From: Bacteroidales bacterium
GTDB lineage: Bacteria > Bacteroidota > Bacteroidia > Bacteroidales > F082
Assembly (NCBI GenBank): GCA_020853175.1
Contig: JADYZK010000039.1
Coordinates: forward strand, 1-9,572
Direction of reading: 5' to 3'
DNA: 9,572 bases
Shown here: piece after piece, positions 5,605-9,572 of the stretch
Layout of the letters: each line of letters begins with the position of its first letter
Numbering within the stretch: the stretch's first letter is position 1
The notes under the pieces: generated by a model
Seen by the model: only the letters and a program-made list of their open reading frames with translations
What the model was told of the DNA's origin: nothing
Database searches by the model: none
Made by a program: the position numbers and the translations under genes

Positions 5605-7041
5605 ATGAAAATTACAAAACTGTCATTATTCGCCTTGGTCTTGACCTTTGCAGGATGCTCAACAAGTGGGCTTGTATATGATGATGTGTATTATTCACGC
5701 AAATCAGGTGCCAATGTTGAAGCACGTCAAATGGCCGAAGCACCTCAGCAAAACACCATCTCGACCCCAAGCAGTAACAGTGAGTATGAATACCAGACTT
5801 ACTACAACGAGGGACAAAACGTACAATCAACCACTACCTCGCCCGATGCAGTGTATTCTACCACCGAAACAGTGGTGGAGCCTGATGGCACAAGTTATTC
5901 AACCACAGAAACATATTACAATTCTGAATACGCTCAGCGCATGAGAAGGTTCAACGGTGGTGGTGGCTCATCATTTGGTTATTACGATAGCTTTAACACC
6001 GGTTGCTTCGACTGCTACAACAGTTCGTTCAATATGGGATTTGGCTATCCTTATGGGATGTCCTTTGGCTACAACTATGGATGGCCTTATTACTCAGGAT
6101 ACTCTTCCTATTATGGTTGGGGTTATGACCCCTTTTACAGTCCATGGTATTCATGGGGCTGGAACAGACCTTATGGCGGTTTTTACAGTGGATACCACTA
6201 CGGCTATTACAACGGTTTCTATGACGGATTCTATTATGGCAACAACAACTATTACGACAATCCTTATGGAAACAACCGTCCGAGCAGAAGCTACGGCCAT
6301 CGCGGAAACTATGCCGGTGGAAGCACCATTGGCGGAACAGCCCGAGGAAACAATGGCGAAACCACCGGAAGTTCAAGTTATGCTTCACCACGTGCCGACC
6401 GCAGCGGAAACAGCGGAACAGCGGTAAATGGCAGCAGCGAAAGAGGCTCGTCCATTTCCAATCGTCCGGTTCAGACAGGCACAACCAAACGTTCAGAAGT
6501 AGGAACAAGCGAAAGAAGCCGTCCGGCAGTATCCAATCGTGCGGAAAGACCCACCAATCAAGATGCTCGTCCTTCGGCACAGCAAAAAGTGACGCAATAC
6601 CGCGACCGCTACCAAAGGCCGGCTACAAGCAACACCAACCGTAGTGAACAACGTTATGAAAGACCACAGAGCTATACCTCACCCAGTGTGCGTCAGCCCA
6701 AGTCGAGCAACGAATATGTACGTCCACAATCACGTCCTGTGCAAAACGAAACACGCACCACTGTTACACCAAACAGACAGAGCGTTCGTACACAGCCCAG
6801 CAATTCAAGTCGTACGATTTCAACGCCTTCCAACAGCCGACCGAACAATGCCGTGAGAACCATCTCACAGCCTACCAGAAGCTCATCCGGCGGAGGCTCG
6901 TCCACCTACACCCCAAGCCGCAGTTCTTCATCCGGAAGCAGTGGCTCTGCAACACGCAGCAGCTCAAGCAGCTCGAGTAGTAGTTCATCAGGAAGCAGCC
7001 GTGGCTCGTCGAGTGGCTCATCTTCGGGTAACCGCAGATAG
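5605..7041 (+). CDS. Low-complexity Tyr/Gly- and Ser-rich lipoprotein ('vitellogenin-like')
   Basis: A 478-aa predicted lipoprotein; the signal MKITKLSLFALVLTFAGC ends at Cys18, though the -3 residue is Phe, a little unusual. Regions in order: a short conserved-looking head GLVYDDVYYS (22-31), typical of Bacteroidota proteins annotated as vitellogenin II precursor; a Thr/Ser/Glu stretch with YSTTET twice (84-89 and 98-103); a Tyr/Gly/Trp/Phe-rich block (about 118-222) containing a CFDC pair (134-137); a basic Asn/Arg/Ser/Thr/Gln/Pro-rich, probably disordered block (about 223-420); and a Ser/Gly tail (about 426-478) with 11 consecutive Ser (452-462) ending GNRR. No enzymatic motif is seen. It is probably anchored in the outer membrane, with a structural, adhesive or surface role; this is inference. 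No strong terminator separates it from the following porin gene, so read-through is possible. Confidence 0.82.
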   Translation: MKITKLSLFALVLTFAGCSTSGLVYDDVYYSRKSGANVEARQMAEAPQQNTISTPSSNSEYEYQTYYNEGQNVQSTTTSPDAVYSTTETVVEPDGTSYSTTETYYNSEYAQRMRRFNGGGGSSFGYYDSFNTGCFDCYNSSFNMGFGYPYGMSFGYNYGWPYYSGYSSYYGWGYDPFYSPWYSWGWNRPYGGFYSGYHYGYYNGFYDGFYYGNNNYYDNPYGNNRPSRSYGHRGNYAGGSTIGGTARGNNGETTGSSSYASPRADRSGNSGTAVNGSSERGSSISNRPVQTGTTKRSEVGTSERSRPAVSNRAERPTNQDARPSAQQKVTQYRDRYQRPATSNTNRSEQRYERPQSYTSPSVRQPKSSNEYVRPQSRPVQNETRTTVTPNRQSVRTQPSNSSRTISTPSNSRPNNAVRTISQPTRSSSGGGSSTYTPSRSSSSGSSGSATRSSSSSSSSSSSGSSRGSSSGSSSGNRR

Positions 7042-7099
7042 AAAAACACTCTAAAGCGATAGCTATAATACTCACTTTTAGATTCTACAATAAACACTC

Positions 7100-7125
7100 T
7101 TTTGTTAGTATATCTCTTAACAAAA
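7100..7125. other. AT-rich perfect dyad upstream of the FadL-type gene
   Basis: TTTTGTTA at 7100-7107 and TAACAAAA at 7118-7125 form an 8-bp perfect inverted repeat with a 10-base centre (gtatatctct), ending 9 nt before the ATG at 7135. It could be an operator or a leader hairpin close to the start codon. It could also be a weak terminator of the upstream gene, but it is AT-only apart from one G-C pair per arm and lacks a following T run. No convincing TAnnTTTG promoter is visible in 7042-7134. Confidence 0.35.
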
Positions 7126-7134
7126 TCACTTGTC

Positions 7135-8598
7135 ATGAAAAAAAATATCATTTTAATCCTTATAATCCTTTTCGCTCTGAGCGTTCAAGCCCAAAACGAA
7201 ACCGATGCCCTTCGCTTTTCTCAATCGTATTATCAAGGAACGGCGAGAAGTATGGCTATGGGCGGTGCTTTTGGCGCATTGGGAGCCGATTTTTCGAGCT
7301 TGAGCATCAACCCTGCCGGATTGGGTCTTTACCGCAGCAGTGAATTTACCCTAAGTCCGAGCTTGCTTTATGCCAAAACAACATCTACCTATAATGGGAT
7401 GATGGCCGATGATTTTCGCTCCAACTTCGCCTTGAGCAATTTAGGCTTTGTAGCAACAAATAAAATCCAGGACGGCAAAACCAACACTCCTTGGAAGTAC
7501 TATCAATTTGCTGTAGGAATGAACCGTACCAATGCTTTTCACAACAGAAGCATCATTCAAGGCGAGAATTTGGATCATTCAAAAATTGATGTCTATCTTG
7601 ACCGACTTGGAAACACCAATCCTGGCGATATTGAATTTGATTTCCCTTACGACCTTTATCCGGCATGGTATGTTTATCTGCTTGATACGGTGCGCGATCC
7701 AAGTGGCAACCTCGTTTATACCAGCCCCGTTCCAATAGGCGGCATTCTCCAAACCGAAACTTTAAACTCTTGGGGATCAACCAACGAATGGGTTTTCAGT
7801 GCAGGAGCTAACTTAGATGATAAGGTGTTTTTTGGAGCCACTTTAGGACTTCCATATACCCGTTTTTATAGGGAAACTGCCTTCACTGAAAGAGATGTGA
7901 ATGATGAATATGAAGGCTTTGAAGAATGGACTTATAAAGAAACACTCGAAAGTCATGGTATGGGCATCAACCTAAAAGTAGGTGTCATTGCTTGGCCATT
8001 GGATTGGTTGCGGGTGGGGCTTGCTTTTCACACTCCAACTTATTACAGCGAAATGCAGGACATCTGGTACACCAGTACTGAGGCCAAATTAGAACCTGAC
8101 TATAATGTAAAAACCTCTCCTACCGGTGATTACGTTTATGAAGTAACCACTCCCCTACGTGCCATTGGCAGTGCAGCGTTTATTATCGGGCAATTTGGTG
8201 CAGTAACTGCCGATTATGAATTTGTTGACTACACCAAAATGCGTTTGAGAGCTGCCGATTACAGCTTTAGCAACGAAAATCAAAACATTCGTGATTTTTA
8301 CACCTCTACTTTTAACTTGAGGCTCGGAACAGAATGGCGTGTCAACAATTTTAATTTCAGAGGTGGTTATGCCATGTATGGCAGTCCTTACAATGACGGC
8401 GTGAATGATGGTCAAAAAGACTTTTTATCGTTAGGAATCGGCTTCAATGAAAAGAATTTCAGTCTGGATTTGGCTTATATCAATGGCAAAATGAACCAAG
8501 ACTATTATCTTTACAGCAGCCCTAACTACACTACCAACGCGGCCAAACAAGAACTTGGAACCAATCAATTTGTGTTGACTACACGTTTTAAGCTTTAA
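7135..8598 (+). CDS. OmpP1/FadL/TodX-family outer-membrane transport protein
   Basis: A 487-aa protein with signal peptide MKKNIILILIILFALSVQAQ. The mature N terminus, DALRFSQSYYQGTARSMAMGGAFGALGADFSSLSINPAGLGLYR in essence (residues about 24-67), is the hallmark of the Bacteroidota OmpP1/FadL/TodX family, including the NPAG turn of the N-terminal hatch. The rest alternates aromatic and small residues as in a 14-strand barrel, and the C terminus ends in a strand-like VLTTRFKL. Family role: passive uptake of hydrophobic compounds such as long-chain fatty acids or aromatics across the outer membrane; the actual ligand is not deducible. ATG 7135 is chosen over an upstream in-frame TTG at 7102 because it starts the signal peptide. 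It follows the lipoprotein gene by 93 bp and may share its transcript. Length is in the family range. Confidence 0.9.
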   Translation: MKKNIILILIILFALSVQAQNETDALRFSQSYYQGTARSMAMGGAFGALGADFSSLSINPAGLGLYRSSEFTLSPSLLYAKTTSTYNGMMADDFRSNFALSNLGFVATNKIQDGKTNTPWKYYQFAVGMNRTNAFHNRSIIQGENLDHSKIDVYLDRLGNTNPGDIEFDFPYDLYPAWYVYLLDTVRDPSGNLVYTSPVPIGGILQTETLNSWGSTNEWVFSAGANLDDKVFFGATLGLPYTRFYRETAFTERDVNDEYEGFEEWTYKETLESHGMGINLKVGVIAWPLDWLRVGLAFHTPTYYSEMQDIWYTSTEAKLEPDYNVKTSPTGDYVYEVTTPLRAIGSAAFIIGQFGAVTADYEFVDYTKMRLRAADYSFSNENQNIRDFYTSTFNLRLGTEWRVNNFNFRGGYAMYGSPYNDGVNDGQKDFLSLGIGFNEKNFSLDLAYINGKMNQDYYLYSSPNYTTNAAKQELGTNQFVLTTRFKL

Positions 8599-8630
8599 GT
8601 TGACGGAATTGGAAAAGGTTCAGTCCATAA

Positions 8631-8668
8631 AAAATCCCCTGTGTTCATTACTGAATGCAGGGGATTTT
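8631..8668. terminator. Bidirectional intrinsic terminator between FadL-type and TPR genes
   Basis: Bases 8631-8641 (aaaatcccctg) pair with 8658-8668 (caggggatttt). The stem continues inward through two G-T pairs and ttca 8644-8647 / tgaa 8652-8655 to a TTAC loop, 17 pairs in all. It lies between convergent stop codons and carries A and T tracts on both sides. Confidence 0.92.
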
Positions 8669-8686
8669 GCTTTTCGCTTCCCCTGA

Positions 8687-9572
8687 CTAGCGCGATTGCA
8701 AACGATCCAAGCCTGCTTTTGCTTTGGCATGAATTCCTTGACGGTATTCATCAGGCTTGAGCGAAAGACACAGGTTGAACAAACGTTCTGCTTCCTTTTT
8801 TTGATGGTTCATTTCATGGATTTCGCCTGCTAACAAAGCCGCGTTGGCAGCATAATACAGCGGCGAATTTTGATAGACTGTATAACTCAATTGATAATAG
8901 TACAGCGCTTGCTTCTCATTACCTAAAGCATGAGCCAGTCGGCCGGAACGGTAGGTATATTCTTCCTTTTCATTGAACGACAAATCCGAAAATGATTGTC
9001 CCAGTTGGTTCAGCACTTCATGGCAACGCGCATAATACCCCCCATCGAAAAACAGGCGTGCCTTCAAGAGCTCAACGGAGGGCAACTCATTTCTGAGGGC
9101 CTCTTTCATCGCCTGTTGGTCGGCTTCTACCGTTCCAGGCAACATGAGTTTCACTGCGTTCATGTGCGCATGATATGACGAAGTATCTTCATTTAACAAG
9201 GCCATCCAAGCCATTTTGCGGGTGGCATCCATGCGGTAATTTAGCCCCTGAAAATGCGTTAAAAAGTTGGTGTAAAGCTCCACCGCCTTAGGATCGAGTC
9301 GGCGCAGATGAGCTTCGGCATCTAAGTATTCCAAGTAGTAAAAAGGAATTTCCGATGGGAGAGTTTTACGAGAGGACAGGGTTTGAAAAGCAGCATCATT
9401 TTGGCCGGTACGCATTTCGATGCTTGCTTTAGCGTACAACAACACAGGACTGTTAAGATCGGCGGGAGAGTAAAACTCCAGTAAATCTTCGGCGGCCTGC
9501 TTGTCGGGAAAAAGGTTGAGCTCAACAAAACTGAGATAAAACAAAGCCTCCATGCGTAAAATATTTTGATAT
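8687..9572 (-). CDS. TPR-repeat protein, C-terminal part (5' end beyond the window)
   Basis: The frame runs without a stop from the window edge to TAG at 8687-8689, about 295 residues. Only six codons (YQNILR) precede the first Met (9551-9553). That Met has no ribosome binding site or visible promoter and continues seamlessly into helix, so the gene almost certainly starts further right. The sequence is all-helical with tetratricopeptide-like pairs: NSPVLLYAKASIEMRTGQ-type, then EIPFYYLEYLDAEAHL, then YTYRSGRLAHALGNEKQALYYYQLSYTVY and AANAALLAGEIHEMNHQKKEAERLFNLCLSL near the C terminus, with the usual A/G/Y and small-residue spacing. TPRs serve as protein-protein scaffolds. No catalytic motif is seen and no specific partner can be named. 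It is convergent with the porin gene and separated by a terminator. Confidence 0.83.
   Translation of the reverse strand, partial: YQNILRMEALFYLSFVELNLFPDKQAAEDLLEFYSPADLNSPVLLYAKASIEMRTGQNDAAFQTLSSRKTLPSEIPFYYLEYLDAEAHLRRLDPKAVELYTNFLTHFQGLNYRMDATRKMAWMALLNEDTSSYHAHMNAVKLMLPGTVEADQQAMKEALRNELPSVELLKARLFFDGGYYARCHEVLNQLGQSFSDLSFNEKEEYTYRSGRLAHALGNEKQALYYYQLSYTVYQNSPLYYAANAALLAGEIHEMNHQKKEAERLFNLCLSLKPDEYRQGIHAKAKAGLDRLQSR

Noticed and set aside
5957..6427. Open frame of 156 codons on the plus strand, rich in Thr, Met and Ile, within the same lipoprotein gene
   Set aside because: It is a +1 shadow of the low-complexity region, with no ribosome binding site and repetitive nonsense composition.
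6029..6580. Open frame of 183 codons on the minus strand inside the Tyr/Gly-rich lipoprotein gene, rich in Cys, His, Arg and Ser
   Set aside because: Its composition is the mechanical complement of the repetitive codons of the real gene; it has no start signal and resembles no protein family.
7049..7082. Possible hairpin tctaaa ... tttaga as terminator of the lipoprotein gene
   Set aside because: The stem is only 6 AT-rich pairs with a loop of about 20 bases and no T run; too weak to call.
9551..9572. Met at 9551-9553 as a true start of the TPR protein
   Set aside because: The frame stays open to the window edge, no ribosome binding site is present, and the helical repeat region begins at once, so the gene most likely starts outside.
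1..9572. CRISPR arrays, tRNA or rRNA genes, insertion sequences, phage or defence genes
   Set aside because: No regularly spaced direct repeats, cloverleaf-like segments, transposase motifs or terminal inverted repeats were seen on reading both strands.

Overview
The window looks like chromosomal DNA of a member of the Bacteroidota. The evidence is: promoter -7 elements of the TAnnTTTG type (three good matches); A-rich translation starts mostly without Shine-Dalgarno sequences; an archaeal/eukaryotic-type prolyl-tRNA synthetase of about 490 aa; and envelope families typical of the phylum (PagL-like acyloxyacyl hydrolase, GIN-domain lipoprotein, TodX/FadL porin, Tyr/Gly-rich 'vitellogenin-like' lipoprotein). 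I cannot name the genus. The base composition and style are uniform, and I see no insertion sequence, phage gene, tRNA, rRNA or CRISPR array.

Layout from left to right. A C-terminal scrap of a 2-Cys peroxiredoxin (+) ends at 137. A bidirectional terminator (214-262) separates it from a leftward operon, mazG then a PAP2 phosphatase (1872 down to 287, 2-nt gap). A 170-bp divergent promoter region (1873-2042) drives that operon leftward and a rightward pair: a PagL-like outer-membrane protein and a GIN-domain lipoprotein, overlapping by ATGA. A strong terminator (3979-4010) separates the pair from leftward proS. A second divergent region (5501-5604) precedes a low-complexity lipoprotein (5605-7041), followed by an OmpP1/FadL-type transporter (7135-8598). 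A third bidirectional terminator (8631-8668) separates this from a leftward TPR protein that runs off the right edge.

Functionally this is mostly housekeeping (NTP sanitation, proline charging, peroxide defence) interleaved with cell-envelope genes (lipid A or undecaprenyl/lipid phosphate processing, outer-membrane transport, surface lipoproteins). All three convergent junctions carry long hairpins flanked by A and T tracts, so each transcription unit is cleanly insulated. I did not find a convincing undescribed system. The points most worth a second look are the Glu-to-Asn change in the PagL catalytic triad together with a long extra C-terminal domain, the PagL/GIN gene coupling, and the compositionally extreme lipoprotein.
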